Shown: positions 37,073 to 46,648 of the stretch, piece after piece
Layout of the letters: the number at the start of each line of letters is the position of its first letter
How positions within the stretch are numbered: position 1 is the stretch's first letter
Assembly (NCBI RefSeq): GCF_000062885.1
Contig: NC_009142.1
Coordinates: forward strand, 1,911,584 to 1,975,583
Direction: 5' to 3'
From: Saccharopolyspora erythraea NRRL 2338
Lineage (GTDB): Bacteria > Actinomycetota > Actinomycetes > Mycobacteriales > Pseudonocardiaceae
DNA: 64,000 nucleotides
The notes under the pieces: model-generated
The model's input: only the letters and a program-made list of their open reading frames with translations
Told to the model about the DNA's origin: nothing
Database searches by the model: none
Position numbers and translations under genes: made by a program

Positions 37073-38857
37073 GTGAAGCGGCGCGCTCGGATCAGCCTGC
37101 TCGCGGTGGTGTGCGCACTGCCGCTTTCCGCCCTGCCGGCCACGGCGGCCCCGGCCCCGCCGCAGAAGCCGGTCTTCGAGGACGGCGAGGCCCAGCCGGT
37201 TTTCGACCCCGCCCAGGTGGTGCGCGAGGACCTGTGGGTGACCGCCCCCGTGGACAGCGACCGCGACGGCAGGCACGACCAGGTGCACCTGCAGGTAGTG
37301 CGCCCGAAGGAGACCGAGCGCGGACTGCGGGTGCCGGTCGTCTACCAGGCGAGCCCGTACTTCGCCGGTGGCAACGAGGTGCCGAACCACAACGTCGACA
37401 CCGAACTGCACGTGCCCCAGGACTCCGCGCGGCCCGGTGGGCAGCGCGCCGAGCGGATGGCGGTGACCACGGCCGCGGCCGGCAAGTGGGCCTACGAGGA
37501 CTACCTGCTCGCCCGCGGCTACGCCGTCGTCTACGGCGAGTCGCTGGGCACCGGCCAGTCGACCGGGTGCCCGACCACCGGAGCGGTGAACGAGACGATC
37601 GGCGCGCGCTCGGTCGTCGACTGGCTCAACGCCCGTGCGGCGGGGCACTTCGCCGACGGCAGGAACGCCCGCGCCAAGTGGTCGACCGGCCAGGTCGCCA
37701 TGATGGGTGTCTCCTACAACGGGACGCTGCCCAATGCCGTTGCGACCACCGGCGTGCAGGGCCTGGAGGCCATCGTGCCGATCGGCGCGATCTCCAACTG
37801 GTACGACTACTACCGCGCGGACGGTGCCGTGGTGGCTCCCGGCGGGTACCAGGGCGAGGACGCCGACGTCCTGGCGAAGTACGTGCACACCAGGGCCGAC
37901 CGCGAACCGTGCGGGCCGGTGATCGACCGGCTCACCGCTGAGCAGGACCGCATCACCGGTGACTACAGCCCGTTCTGGGACGAGCGCAACTACCTCGACG
38001 ACGTCGGCAAGGTCCGCGCCGCGGTGCTGTCGGCGCACGGCCTCAACGACTGGAACGTCAAGACCAAGCAGGCCGCGCAGTGGTACGAGGCGCTGCGCGC
38101 CAACGACGTGCCGCACAAGATCTGGTGGCACCAGGCCGGGCACACCGACCCGATCTCCCTGCGCCGGGACGAGTGGCTGCGCACCGTGAACCGCTGGTTC
38201 ACAAAGTACCTCTACGACCAGGACAACGGGGTCGAGCGCGAGCCGCGGGCCACCGTCCAGCGCGAGGACGGCAGTTGGGTCGAGGAGGCCGAATGGCCTG
38301 CTCCGGGAACCGCCGACGTGATCATGCGCCCGACCCCGGGCGGCGGAGAGCGCGGTGGCCTGACGTTCGCGCGGGAGGGAAGCCGGGCGGTGGAGAGCCT
38401 GCGCGACGACGCCGCGCAACGCGCCGAGGACCTGGCAGCGGCGCCGAGTTCACCGAACCGGCTGGCCTACTTCAGCGAGCCCACGCCCCGACCGGTGCGG
38501 GTGAGCGGCACCGTGCGCGCCGACCTGGCGCTGACCTTCGACCGCCCGGCGGCCAACGTCACCGCGCTGCTGGTCGACATGGCACCCGACGGCAGCACCT
38601 CCGTGGTCACCCGGGGCTGGACCGACCCGCAGAACAGGGACGCCATCGACCGGACCTCGCCGATCGAGCCGGGGAAGCAGTACCGGATCGAGGTGGCGAT
38701 GCAGCCTGACGACTACGTCGTGGCGGCGGGTCACCGGCTGGGGGTGGTGCTGCTGTCCAGCGACCACGACTTCACGCTGCGGCCGAAGCCGGGTGCGGGC
38801 ATCTCGCTCGACCTGGAGCGCAGCCGGGTGATCCTGCCGGTGGTCCGCGAGTCCTGA
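37073..38857 (+). CDS. Secreted Xaa-Pro dipeptidyl-peptidase (S15 family)
   Basis: 594 residues. Serine exopeptidase that removes X-Pro dipeptides outside the cell. The signal peptide RRARISLLAVVCALPLSALPATAA is cleaved near residue 25. The alpha/beta-hydrolase domain includes VYQASPYFAGG, GYAVVYGESLGTGQSTGCP and the nucleophile elbow GVSYNG. Catalytic Asp and His candidates lie in AHGLNDWNVKTKQA and WWHQAGHTDPIS. The C-terminal jelly-roll (PF08530-like) runs from about YFSEPTPRPVRVSGTVRADLAL to LGVVLLSSDHDFTLRP. The GTG start follows GGGAG. It is monocistronic. Confidence 0.93.
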   Translation: MKRRARISLLAVVCALPLSALPATAAPAPPQKPVFEDGEAQPVFDPAQVVREDLWVTAPVDSDRDGRHDQVHLQVVRPKETERGLRVPVVYQASPYFAGGNEVPNHNVDTELHVPQDSARPGGQRAERMAVTTAAAGKWAYEDYLLARGYAVVYGESLGTGQSTGCPTTGAVNETIGARSVVDWLNARAAGHFADGRNARAKWSTGQVAMMGVSYNGTLPNAVATTGVQGLEAIVPIGAISNWYDYYRADGAVVAPGGYQGEDADVLAKYVHTRADREPCGPVIDRLTAEQDRITGDYSPFWDERNYLDDVGKVRAAVLSAHGLNDWNVKTKQAAQWYEALRANDVPHKIWWHQAGHTDPISLRRDEWLRTVNRWFTKYLYDQDNGVEREPRATVQREDGSWVEEAEWPAPGTADVIMRPTPGGGERGGLTFAREGSRAVESLRDDAAQRAEDLAAAPSSPNRLAYFSEPTPRPVRVSGTVRADLALTFDRPAANVTALLVDMAPDGSTSVVTRGWTDPQNRDAIDRTSPIEPGKQYRIEVAMQPDDYVVAAGHRLGVVLLSSDHDFTLRPKPGAGISLDLERSRVILPVVRES

Positions 38858-38973
38858 GGTAGCAGGGGGAACGGTCGCCAGGAGTTGGGCGGACGTTCCC
38901 CCTGGTTTCGGGCTGCGGCCGGGCCGCAGTGTTCTCCTTCCGGTGCGTACGTCGAGTCGAGCTGGAGGTGCCC

Positions 38974-41900
38974 TTGCCTCGGCGCAGGACCACGATCGCG
39001 GTCGCCGCCACCGTCGCGCTGGCGGTGGCCGCCCCACCTGCCGGAGCCCGTTCGCCGAGCACCGCCACGCCGCTGGGGCCACCGCCGGTCGAGACCTTCC
39101 CGGGCTCGTCTTCGCCGTCCGAGACGGTCCTCAGCACGGCCTCCGCGGACGGCATCGCGACCGGTGGCGTCCGGTCGGCCGAGGACATCGCGACCGGTAG
39201 CGTCACCAAGCCCGTCGCCCCCGGCCTCGAGCTGACCGAGTTCGACCGCTTCGGCCCGGCGGGATGGCTTCGAGGTGACATGCTCTCCGTCGACCTCACC
39301 GAGTCCCGGCTCGAACCCACCTACCTGCACCCGGGGGCCGCATCGGCGCGGACGCCGCTGTCCGAACAGGCGGCGCGCATCGGCGCGGTCGCGGGGGTCA
39401 ACGGCGACTTCTTCGACATCGATGCGACGGGCGCACCGCTCGGAGTCGGGCTGAGCGGCGGAGAACTGCTCAACGCACCCGGCAGTGGCCACAACCACGT
39501 CGCCGCCGTCGGCGACCGGCTGGGCGGCCTGGCGCAGGTCTTCCTGGAAGCCGCTTTCACCAGGGCCGACGGTGCGAAGCACCGGATCTCGGACCTCAAC
39601 GCGCCCAAGGTGTCGCCGAACGGCATCGCCCTCTACACGTCGTTCTGGGGCGCCGCTTCGCGGGCGACGGCCGTCGCGGGCGCCGCGAGAGTCACCGAGG
39701 CCGAGGTGGCGGACGGTGTTGTCACCCGTATCAGCGACATGCCCGCTGAGGGCTCCGCACCTGGCGGGACGGTGCGGCTCCTCGGCGTCGACGCGGGAGC
39801 CGACATCCTGCGCACCTTGCGGCAGGGAGAGCGCATCGAGGTGCACTACGCGCCGCGCAGCGAAGGGGAACTGCCGAAGGCCGCCGTCGGAGGCAACAAG
39901 GTGCTGCTGCGCGACGGCGTCGTGCAGCAGGTGGACGACACCGCCCTGCACCCGCGCACCGCGGCCGGTTTCTCGGCCGACGGCACGCGGATGTGGTTGG
40001 TCACCATCGATGGACGGCAGGCCGACAGCCGGGGCATGACCGAACGCGAGCTGGCCGAGCACCTGCGGTCCCTCGGTGCCGACGACGCGCTCAACCTCGA
40101 CGGCGGTGGATCCTCCACCCTGCTGGCGCGGGAAGAGGGCGGCCCCGCGGCTGTCGTGCACAACGCGCCGTCGGACGGGCACGAGCGCCCGGTCCCGAAC
40201 GGCATCGGGTTCTCCGTAGCACCGGGAAGCGGCACGCTCACAGGCTTCGGGGTCGAGCCCGCCGCCGACCGCGTCCTTTCCGGCCTGACTCGCCGCGTCG
40301 AGGCATTCGGGCACGACGAGACCGGTGCTCCGGTGGCGGGCGAGCCGCGCTGGAAGGTCTCACCGCCTGAAAGCGGCTGGGTGCGCAACGGCGTTTTCCA
40401 CGCACGGCGCCCCGGGAACAGCACGATAACCGCGAAGGCGGGCCGCGCAGGCGGTGAGGCCCCGCTGGTGGTTCTCGGCCCGCCGGTCCGGCTGGACACC
40501 GACATCGAACAGGTGCGGTTGCCCGGCGCCGGCGCGCAGGGGCGCTTCCAGGTCCGCGGCTACGACGCGGACGGTTTCGGCACCTGGGTCGAGCCGGGCG
40601 ATGTGGAGCTGGAGTACAACACCGACCAGTTCCGGATCGATCCCGCCCCTGACGGGTTCTCGGTGACCGCGCTGGTGCCGTTCGCCGCGTCGGTGGTGAC
40701 GGCCAGGGTGGGCGGCCACGTCACGCACCTCGGCGTGACGGCCGGGTCGCAGGCGCGGCAGCTCTCGCCGATGGACACCCTGGAGGGTTGGAAGGCGAGC
40801 GTGCACCCGCAGCCCGTTCGAGCCTCGCTGGGGTCCGCGGACGGGCACGACGGCACACCGGGGATCGCCCTGGACTACTCGCTCACCGGTACCACCGCCA
40901 CCAGGGCCGCGTACGTCAACGCCGACCCGATGCCCGAGCTGCCACCGGGAACCCAGAAGCTCGGGCTCTGGGTCAACGGCGACGCCAAGGGCGGCTGGCT
41001 GCGCTTCACCGTCGTCGACAGCGCGGGCGTGGCCACTACCGCGGACCTCGCGCGGAAGGTCGACTGGACCGGTTGGCGCTACGTCGAGACCCCGATCCCC
41101 AGCGGGGTGGCCGCACCCGCCCGGCTCCAGCGGATCTACGTGGTGGAACCCGACGGCGCCCGCCAGTACGAGGGCCGGCTCGTCTTCGACGACCTGACGG
41201 TTTCGGTCGCACCGGACGCCCCGGTCCCGCCGGACCCGCGTCACCCGGACGACTCCGTGGTGCAGGACGGCACGCTCGAACGGGGTGGCACCCGTGTCGC
41301 GGTGGTCAGCGACGCGCAGTTCACGGCCGACGATCCGGACGGGCCGCTGGTCGGGCAGGCGCGCCGCAGCCTGCGGGACGCCGTTGCGGCGGCACCCGAC
41401 GTCGTGGTGATCAACGGCGACTTCGTCGACCGGGGGACCGCGGCGGACTTCGACCTCGCCCGCCGCGTCATCGACGAGGAGCTCGGCGACCGGGTCCGGT
41501 GGTTCTACGTGCCGGGCAACCACGAGACCTACGGCCCCGGTGATCTTCGCGAGTTCAGCGCCGAGTTCGGTCCCACGCACCGCGTTGCGGATCTCGGCGG
41601 CACCAGGTTCATCACCCTCGACTCCTCGCTGGGCACCCTGCGCCAGGGAGGTTTCGACCAGGTCAGGATGTTGCGCGAGGCGCTGGACGCGGCGCGGCGC
41701 GATCCGCGCGTCGAGGCGGTCGCGGTGTTCATGCACCACCCGATCGAAGACCCCGCACCGGCCGACGCCTCGGAGCTGTCGGACCCGAAGGAAGCGGACC
41801 TGCTGACCCGCTGGCTCACCGACTTCGAGCACGACAGCCGCAAACCCGCGGTCGTCGTGACCGCGCACGCCGGCGCATTCCACTCCTCCACAGTGGACGG

Positions 41901-42330
41901 AGTTCAGTGCCAGGTGAACGGCAACGCGGGGAAGGCGCCCGCGCTCGCCCCGCAGGACGGCGGGTTCACCGGCACGAGCCTGCTGCGGATCAAGCCGGGT
42001 GACGCGCGGCCCGTCCGCTGGGAGACCCGGCCGCACGTGGACGAGCTGCGGCTCACCGCCCCGGCGGAGCTCGGCGTCGGAGCGTCGGTGCCCGTTGTCG
42101 CCCAGGTGGGCCAGGACGGGCGGTCGGTTCCGGTCGCCTATCCCGTCAGCTCGGACTGGATCGGCTCGCCCAACGTGTACATCGGGCGTCCCGAGGACGC
42201 CGGGCCGCGGTATGTCGCGGCCTTCGATCCGACGCGGGGTTCGCTGACCGGACTGCGCTCCGGGATGGGCGAACTGACTGTCGTCGTCAATGGGGTGAAC
42301 CGGACCACTCGGTTCATGGTCACTCCATAG
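38974..42330 (+). CDS. Secreted phosphodiester glycosidase (NAGPA) fused to metallophosphoesterase
   Basis: About 1118 residues. A signal peptide TIAVAATVALAVAAPPAGA is followed by an NAGPA/DUF2233 phosphodiester-glycosidase domain, with GAVAGVNGDFFDIDATGAPLG and the glycine-rich signature LNLDGGGSSTLL near residue 385. Two to three Ig-like or carbohydrate-binding beta domains follow. A calcineurin-like phosphoesterase then carries metal ligands in AVVSDAQF, VINGDFVDRG, VPGNHETYG, MHHPIED and VVTAHAGAFHSS, and a final beta domain closes the protein. TTG 38974 has GGAGG five bases upstream; GTG 38929 gives an extra basic stretch. It likely acts on phosphodiester-linked sugars outside the cell; the substrate is unknown. 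Confidence 0.88.
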   Translation: MPRRRTTIAVAATVALAVAAPPAGARSPSTATPLGPPPVETFPGSSSPSETVLSTASADGIATGGVRSAEDIATGSVTKPVAPGLELTEFDRFGPAGWLRGDMLSVDLTESRLEPTYLHPGAASARTPLSEQAARIGAVAGVNGDFFDIDATGAPLGVGLSGGELLNAPGSGHNHVAAVGDRLGGLAQVFLEAAFTRADGAKHRISDLNAPKVSPNGIALYTSFWGAASRATAVAGAARVTEAEVADGVVTRISDMPAEGSAPGGTVRLLGVDAGADILRTLRQGERIEVHYAPRSEGELPKAAVGGNKVLLRDGVVQQVDDTALHPRTAAGFSADGTRMWLVTIDGRQADSRGMTERELAEHLRSLGADDALNLDGGGSSTLLAREEGGPAAVVHNAPSDGHERPVPNGIGFSVAPGSGTLTGFGVEPAADRVLSGLTRRVEAFGHDETGAPVAGEPRWKVSPPESGWVRNGVFHARRPGNSTITAKAGRAGGEAPLVVLGPPVRLDTDIEQVRLPGAGAQGRFQVRGYDADGFGTWVEPGDVELEYNTDQFRIDPAPDGFSVTALVPFAASVVTARVGGHVTHLGVTAGSQARQLSPMDTLEGWKASVHPQPVRASLGSADGHDGTPGIALDYSLTGTTATRAAYVNADPMPELPPGTQKLGLWVNGDAKGGWLRFTVVDSAGVATTADLARKVDWTGWRYVETPIPSGVAAPARLQRIYVVEPDGARQYEGRLVFDDLTVSVAPDAPVPPDPRHPDDSVVQDGTLERGGTRVAVVSDAQFTADDPDGPLVGQARRSLRDAVAAAPDVVVINGDFVDRGTAADFDLARRVIDEELGDRVRWFYVPGNHETYGPGDLREFSAEFGPTHRVADLGGTRFITLDSSLGTLRQGGFDQVRMLREALDAARRDPRVEAVAVFMHHPIEDPAPADASELSDPKEADLLTRWLTDFEHDSRKPAVVVTAHAGAFHSSTVDGVQCQVNGNAGKAPALAPQDGGFTGTSLLRIKPGDARPVRWETRPHVDELRLTAPAELGVGASVPVVAQVGQDGRSVPVAYPVSSDWIGSPNVYIGRPEDAGPRYVAAFDPTRGSLTGLRSGMGELTVVVNGVNRTTRFMVTP

Positions 42331-42357
42331 TGGATTTTCGGCGGTTTCCGAGCTGAG

Positions 42358-42386
42358 TTATCCACAGGGGACTGGTTAGTCCACAG
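42358..42386 (+). promoter_or_regulatory. Two DnaA-box-like sites
   Basis: TTATCCACA at 42358-42366 equals the classical DnaA 9-mer. TAGTCCACA at 42378-42386 matches 7 of 9. They are 20 bp apart in the intergenic region before the DUF4192 gene. No AT-rich unwinding region or replication genes are near, so this is not an origin. Confidence 0.45.
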
Positions 42387-42439
42387 ATTCGCGGATCGAC
42401 CCTGGTAGGGCTTGGGATTCGCGGTCGATCGTGGATGGC

Positions 42440-43513
42440 ATGACCGGATCGCTGCATTCGACGGTAAGCCTGGACCACCTCGGCGGGATTCTCGCCGCCA
42501 CACCGCACCTGCTCGGCTTCCGACCCGAGAACTCACTGGTGCTGATGGCGGTGGCCGAACTGTCGACCAAACCCGTCTTCGGATTCACGCTGCGCGTGGA
42601 CCTCCCGCCCCCTGGCCACGAGTACGAGGTGGCCGAGCAACTGCTCAGCGGCGCGGTCCGGTCCCAGCACGCCGACTCCGTCGTGGCGGTCGTCGTCGGT
42701 GAGCGACCCGGCGACCGGCCGCCGGACGAACCTGAGCCGCCGCCCTGGGATCCGCCGCACCGGCGGCTGGTCGAAGTGGTGCGGGAAATCCTCGGCTGCG
42801 CGGGCATATCCGTGACGCACGCGATCTGGATGTCGGCGATCGTCACCGGCAGGCCGTGGATCTGCTACGACGAGGACGAGTGCCGTGGCGTGATGCCGGA
42901 CCCGCAGATCTCTCCGGTGGGCACCGCGACGGCCGCCGCGGGAGTGGTCACCTTCGGCAACAGGGCGGAGATCGAGGCCCTCGTCGCCTCCGAGCCTGCG
43001 GGAGAACTCGCCAGGCGCTCCGCCCGCCTGGACGCCCTCACCGAGGACCTGGAAGCCGAACGCGAACCCCACGACCGTCTGCGGCAGGACCTCGAGTTCG
43101 TGTCGGCGGCGATCACGCGAACCGCGCAAGGTGCGGCGCTGACCGAGGACGACCACCTCCGCGTGCTGCTCGCGGTCTCCGATCCGCGGGTCCGCGACAT
43201 CGTCCTGGGCACGAGCATCGGACCGGTGTCCAGGGCCGCCGAACAGCTCTGGCTGACGCTCGTGCGCAAGGCCCCGGCGCCGGAGCTCGCCGATGTGGCG
43301 GCGCTGCTCGCGTTCTCGGCGTACCTGCGCGGAGACCGCGTGTTCGCGGGCGTCGTGCTGGAACGGGCCGAGGTCGTGCGCCCCGAGCACAGCCTCACCC
43401 GCCTGCTGCGGCAGTCCCTGGAGGTGGGACTGCCGGCGTCGAAGCTGGTCGTGCTGGCCCGGGACGCGGCCGAGGACGCCAGGACCCTGCTGCAAGAGGA
43501 CGGTGCGTGGTGA
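42440..43513 (+). CDS. DUF4192 protein
   Basis: About 357 residues, cytosolic. The opening LDHLGGILAATPHLLGFRPENSLVLMAV is the hallmark of DUF4192, a family almost confined to actinobacteria. Other recognisable parts are RSQHADSVVAVVVGERPG, IWMSAIVTGRPWICYDEDECRGVMPDP and the C-terminal helical VAALLAFSAYLRGDRVFAGVVLERA. The function is unknown. ATG 42440 and GTG 42431 are both possible starts; neither has a ribosome site, so a leaderless or weakly expressed message is possible. Confidence 0.85.
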   Translation: MTGSLHSTVSLDHLGGILAATPHLLGFRPENSLVLMAVAELSTKPVFGFTLRVDLPPPGHEYEVAEQLLSGAVRSQHADSVVAVVVGERPGDRPPDEPEPPPWDPPHRRLVEVVREILGCAGISVTHAIWMSAIVTGRPWICYDEDECRGVMPDPQISPVGTATAAAGVVTFGNRAEIEALVASEPAGELARRSARLDALTEDLEAEREPHDRLRQDLEFVSAAITRTAQGAALTEDDHLRVLLAVSDPRVRDIVLGTSIGPVSRAAEQLWLTLVRKAPAPELADVAALLAFSAYLRGDRVFAGVVLERAEVVRPEHSLTRLLRQSLEVGLPASKLVVLARDAAEDARTLLQEDGAW

Positions 43514-43567
43514 GGATTGATAGGTGTTCCGAAAGCAGCCTGCGCCGCGGTGCGCCCGACGGCAGCC

Positions 43568-43603
43568 CCGCTCCACGAGCAGCTGTCGCCGCTGGTGGAG
43601 CGG
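43568..43603. terminator. Hairpin between DUF4192 gene and galE
   Basis: CCGCTCCAC (43568-43576) pairs with GTGGAGCGG (43595-43603); the inner CAG/CTG extends the stem past a bulge. It lies between convergent genes. Confidence 0.6.
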
Positions 43604-43620
43604 AGCTCGGGCGCGGCGAC

Positions 43621-44583
43621 TCAACCCTGGTTTCGGCTGCGGGTGAACTCCCACGCGTCGCGCACGATCCGCTCCAAGTCGGCGCGCGCGGGTTCCCACG
43701 ACAGCTCCTCGCGAGCGCGCTGGCTCGACGCCACCAGCGTCGCCGGGTCACCGGCGCGGCGCGGTGCGACCAGTGCGGGAATCGGGTGACCGGTCACCTT
43801 CCGGCAGGTGTCGATGACCTGCTTGACCGAGAAACCGGTGCCGTTGCCGAGGTTGTAGACGCGGTGGGTGCCGGGCTGGGCGTGCTCGAGCGCCAGCAGG
43901 TGGGCGTCGGCCAGGTCGGTGACGTGGATGTAGTCCCGGACGCAGGTGCCGTCCTCGGTGGGCCAGTCGTCCCCGAACATCTGCACCTGCTCCCGCTGGC
44001 CCAGCGCGACCTGCAGCACGATCGGGATCAGGTGGGTCTCGACGGTGTGCCGCTCGCCGAAAGCTCCGTGGGCACCGGCGACGTTGAAGTAGCGCAGGCT
44101 CACCGCGGCCAGTCCGTGCGCGGCGGCGTAGGAGCTGATCGCGTGGTCGATGGCCAGCTTGGTCGCGCCGTAGGTGTTGGTCGGCCTGGTGGGCGCGTCC
44201 TCGGTGATCGGCACGTTCTCCGGCTCGCCGTAGGTCGCCGCGGTGGAGGAGAACACCAGCCGTGGCGTGCCATGTTCGCGCACTGCCTCCAGCAGGCGCA
44301 GCGACGTCACCACGTTGCCGTGCCAGTACTTGAAGGGCTCCTGCATGGATTCCCCGACCAGCGACTTGGCGGCGAAGTGCAGGACGCCGTCGAAGGAGTC
44401 GGCCAGCAGGTCGCCCGCGGCCTCGGCGATGTCGGCCTCGACGAACTTGCAGCCGTCGGGAATCGCGTCGGCGTGCCCGGTGGACAGGTCGTCGACCACG
44501 ACGACCTCGTGCCCGGCTTCGAGCAGCCGTGCCGCGCACACGCTGCCGACGTACCCCGCCCCGCCAGTGACCAGGAGCTTCAA
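43621..44583 (-). CDS. galE: UDP-glucose 4-epimerase
   Basis: Interconverts UDP-galactose and UDP-glucose in the Leloir pathway and supplies UDP-galactose for glycans. 320 residues. The NAD-binding motif is [13 protein letters not shown]. The catalytic Ser/Thr region is [12 protein letters not shown] and the YxxxK pair is in [13 protein letters not shown]. Others are [28 protein letters not shown] and [16 protein letters not shown]. It is downstream of galK (69 bp) on the same strand, the last gene of the ideR-galK-galE unit. Confidence 0.95.
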   Translation of the reverse strand: MKLLVTGGAGYVGSVCAARLLEAGHEVVVVDDLSTGHADAIPDGCKFVEADIAEAAGDLLADSFDGVLHFAAKSLVGESMQEPFKYWHGNVVTSLRLLEAVREHGTPRLVFSSTAATYGEPENVPITEDAPTRPTNTYGATKLAIDHAISSYAAAHGLAAVSLRYFNVAGAHGAFGERHTVETHLIPIVLQVALGQREQVQMFGDDWPTEDGTCVRDYIHVTDLADAHLLALEHAQPGTHRVYNLGNGTGFSVKQVIDTCRKVTGHPIPALVAPRRAGDPATLVASSQRAREELSWEPARADLERIVRDAWEFTRSRNQG

Positions 44584-44652
44584 CTGCCTACTGCCCTTCT
44601 TCGGAAATCGTCTTCAGCCGCCGGCAGGCGACGGCTCACGGCCTTGCCGTGC

Positions 44653-45831
44653 TCACAGGTCCCGTCCCGCGCCCGCGGCCGGGACCGCCGTGAACAACCG
44701 GGGAGTGGTCAGCTCACGCTCGGCGAAGGCGTCGAGGACGCGCTTCTCGACGAGCTCGCGGTCGGCCGAGCGCACCAGCGCGATGGCCGAACCGCCGAAA
44801 CCGCCACCGGTCATGCGTGCGCCGACCGCGCCGGAGGCCAGCGCGGTGTCGACCACCAGGTCCAGTTCTGGGCACGAGATCTCGTAGTCGTCGCGCATGC
44901 TGGCGTGCGAGGCGGTCAGCAGGTCGCCGATGCCGGCGATCGCGCCCGCGCGGAGCTTGCCGACGGTGGCCAGCACGCGCTCGTTCTCGGTGACGACGTG
45001 CCGCACCAGCGGCCGGAGTTCGTCCGGCAGCCCGGCCAGCGCGCCGTCCAGGTCTTCGGCCGCCACGTCGCGAAGCGCTTTGACCTCCAGCAGTTCCGCC
45101 GCGCGCTCGCAGCCGCGCCTGCGGTCCCCGTAGCCGGATTCGCCGTGCGAGTGCTTGACTCGGGTGTCGACCACGAGAAGTTCCAGCCCGGCGTCGAGGG
45201 TGGCGAACGGGATCTGCTCGGTCTCACCGGAGCGCACGTCGAAGAACAGCGCGTGCGCCTCGGTGCAGCACAGCGACGCGGTCTGGTCGAGCAGACCGGT
45301 CGGAGCACCCGCGAAGTCGTTCTCCGCGCGCTGCACCAGAATCGCGATCTCGGCCAGGCTCGGCGCATCGGGCGAGCCCGGCGCTCGGCCCGCGGTGTCC
45401 AGCAGGGCCAGGGCCACGGCGCATTCCAGCGCGTGCGAGGACGACAGCCCGGCCCCGGTCGGGACTTCGCCGACGATCACCAGGTCGGCGCCGGGAAGCT
45501 CGACCCCGGCCCCGCGAAGCGCCCACGCGACACCCGCCGGGTAGGTGGACCAACCGGTCGAGGCCCCGGGAGCGAGTCCGGCGATGGTCAGCTCCGGGCT
45601 GCGGTGCAGCTCGCCGTCGCTGCCGAGAGTCGCGATCGAAAGCATCCCGTCCGCGCGCGGCGCCACCGCCACCGCCGTGCGGTGCGGCAATGCGAAGGGG
45701 AGCACGAACCCGTCGTTGTAGTCGGTGTGCTCCCCGATGAGGTTCACCCTGCCCGGGGCGGACCAGACCGCGCTGGGGGCGCGGCCGTGCTCCGCGGTGA
45801 AGGTCTCGGCCGCCCGGCCCGCCGGGCTCAC
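44653..45831 (-). CDS. galK: Galactokinase
   Basis: Phosphorylates galactose to galactose-1-phosphate. 392 residues of the GHMP kinase fold. Signatures are [25 protein letters not shown], the ATP-binding [13 protein letters not shown], the catalytic Asp in [10 protein letters not shown], and [16 protein letters not shown]. The GTG start overlaps the ideR stop by four bases (GTGA), so translation is coupled to ideR. A galT (uridylyltransferase) gene is not in the window. Confidence 0.95.
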   Translation of the reverse strand: MSPAGRAAETFTAEHGRAPSAVWSAPGRVNLIGEHTDYNDGFVLPFALPHRTAVAVAPRADGMLSIATLGSDGELHRSPELTIAGLAPGASTGWSTYPAGVAWALRGAGVELPGADLVIVGEVPTGAGLSSSHALECAVALALLDTAGRAPGSPDAPSLAEIAILVQRAENDFAGAPTGLLDQTASLCCTEAHALFFDVRSGETEQIPFATLDAGLELLVVDTRVKHSHGESGYGDRRRGCERAAELLEVKALRDVAAEDLDGALAGLPDELRPLVRHVVTENERVLATVGKLRAGAIAGIGDLLTASHASMRDDYEISCPELDLVVDTALASGAVGARMTGGGFGGSAIALVRSADRELVEKRVLDAFAERELTTPRLFTAVPAAGAGRDL

Positions 45832-46523
45832 TTGACGCGCACCATGACCGCGTGCGCGATGCCCGGCTGCAGCTGCGTGCCGCCCTCCGAGCCCTGCACC
45901 TGGATCGGTTTGTTCACACCGGCGACCGCGACGATGTCGATCTCGTTTCCGGGCACCACGCCGACCTTCTTGAGCTCGCTCATCAGGTCGGGGTCCAGCT
46001 GCACGTGCTCGGCGATGCGGCAGACCAGAGCGCGCCCGCCCCCGGAGCGGGCCACCTCGTCGACGCGCCGCAGGTCGGTGTCGACGGGCTCGACCGAGTC
46101 ACCCACACCGAGTTCGTCGAGACCGGGGATCGGGTTGCCGTAGGGGGACGTGGTGGGGTTGCCGAGCAGTTTGACGAGCTTGCGCTCGACGGCTTCGCTC
46201 ATGACGTGCTCCCAGCGGCACGCCTCCAGGTGGACCTGCTCCCATTCGAGCCCGATGACGTCGACCAGGAGCCGTTCGGCGAGTCGGTGCTTGCGCATCA
46301 CGCTGATCGCGCGGGCGCGCCCGGCTTTGGTGAGTTCGAGGTGCCGGTCCTCGGCGACGGTCAGCAGCCCGTCCCGCTCCATCCGCGCGACCGTCTGGCT
46401 CACCGTGGGGCCGCTCTGCTCCAGGCGTTCGGCTATGCGTGCGCGGAGCGGAACCACACCTTCCTCTTCGAGGTCGTAAATGGTGCGGAGGTACATCTCG
46501 GTGGTATCGATGAGATCGTTCAC
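45828..46523 (-). CDS. ideR: Iron-dependent repressor IdeR (DtxR family)
   Basis: Fe(II)-activated repressor of siderophore and iron-uptake genes. 231 residues, close to mycobacterial IdeR. The N-terminal winged helix is [51 protein letters not shown]. The dimerisation and metal domain includes [45 protein letters not shown] with the usual Glu, Cys, His and Met ligands. An SH3-like C-terminal domain follows. The GTG start at 46523 follows a GGGGAG site. It is divergent from the sulfurtransferase gene. Confidence 0.96.
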   Translation of the reverse strand: MNDLIDTTEMYLRTIYDLEEEGVVPLRARIAERLEQSGPTVSQTVARMERDGLLTVAEDRHLELTKAGRARAISVMRKHRLAERLLVDVIGLEWEQVHLEACRWEHVMSEAVERKLVKLLGNPTTSPYGNPIPGLDELGVGDSVEPVDTDLRRVDEVARSGGGRALVCRIAEHVQLDPDLMSELKKVGVVPGNEIDIVAVAGVNKPIQVQGSEGGTQLQPGIAHAVMVRVK

Positions 46524-46648
46524 GTCGGCTCCCCATTCAGTCCCAACCACGATGCTAGTCCCAACGGGCGACAGTCAGTCAGTGGCTCGGGAGTTGACTT
46601 GCAGGTTGGTTTCCGACAGACCTCGTCGCCGGGGTACGAAAGGCTGTC

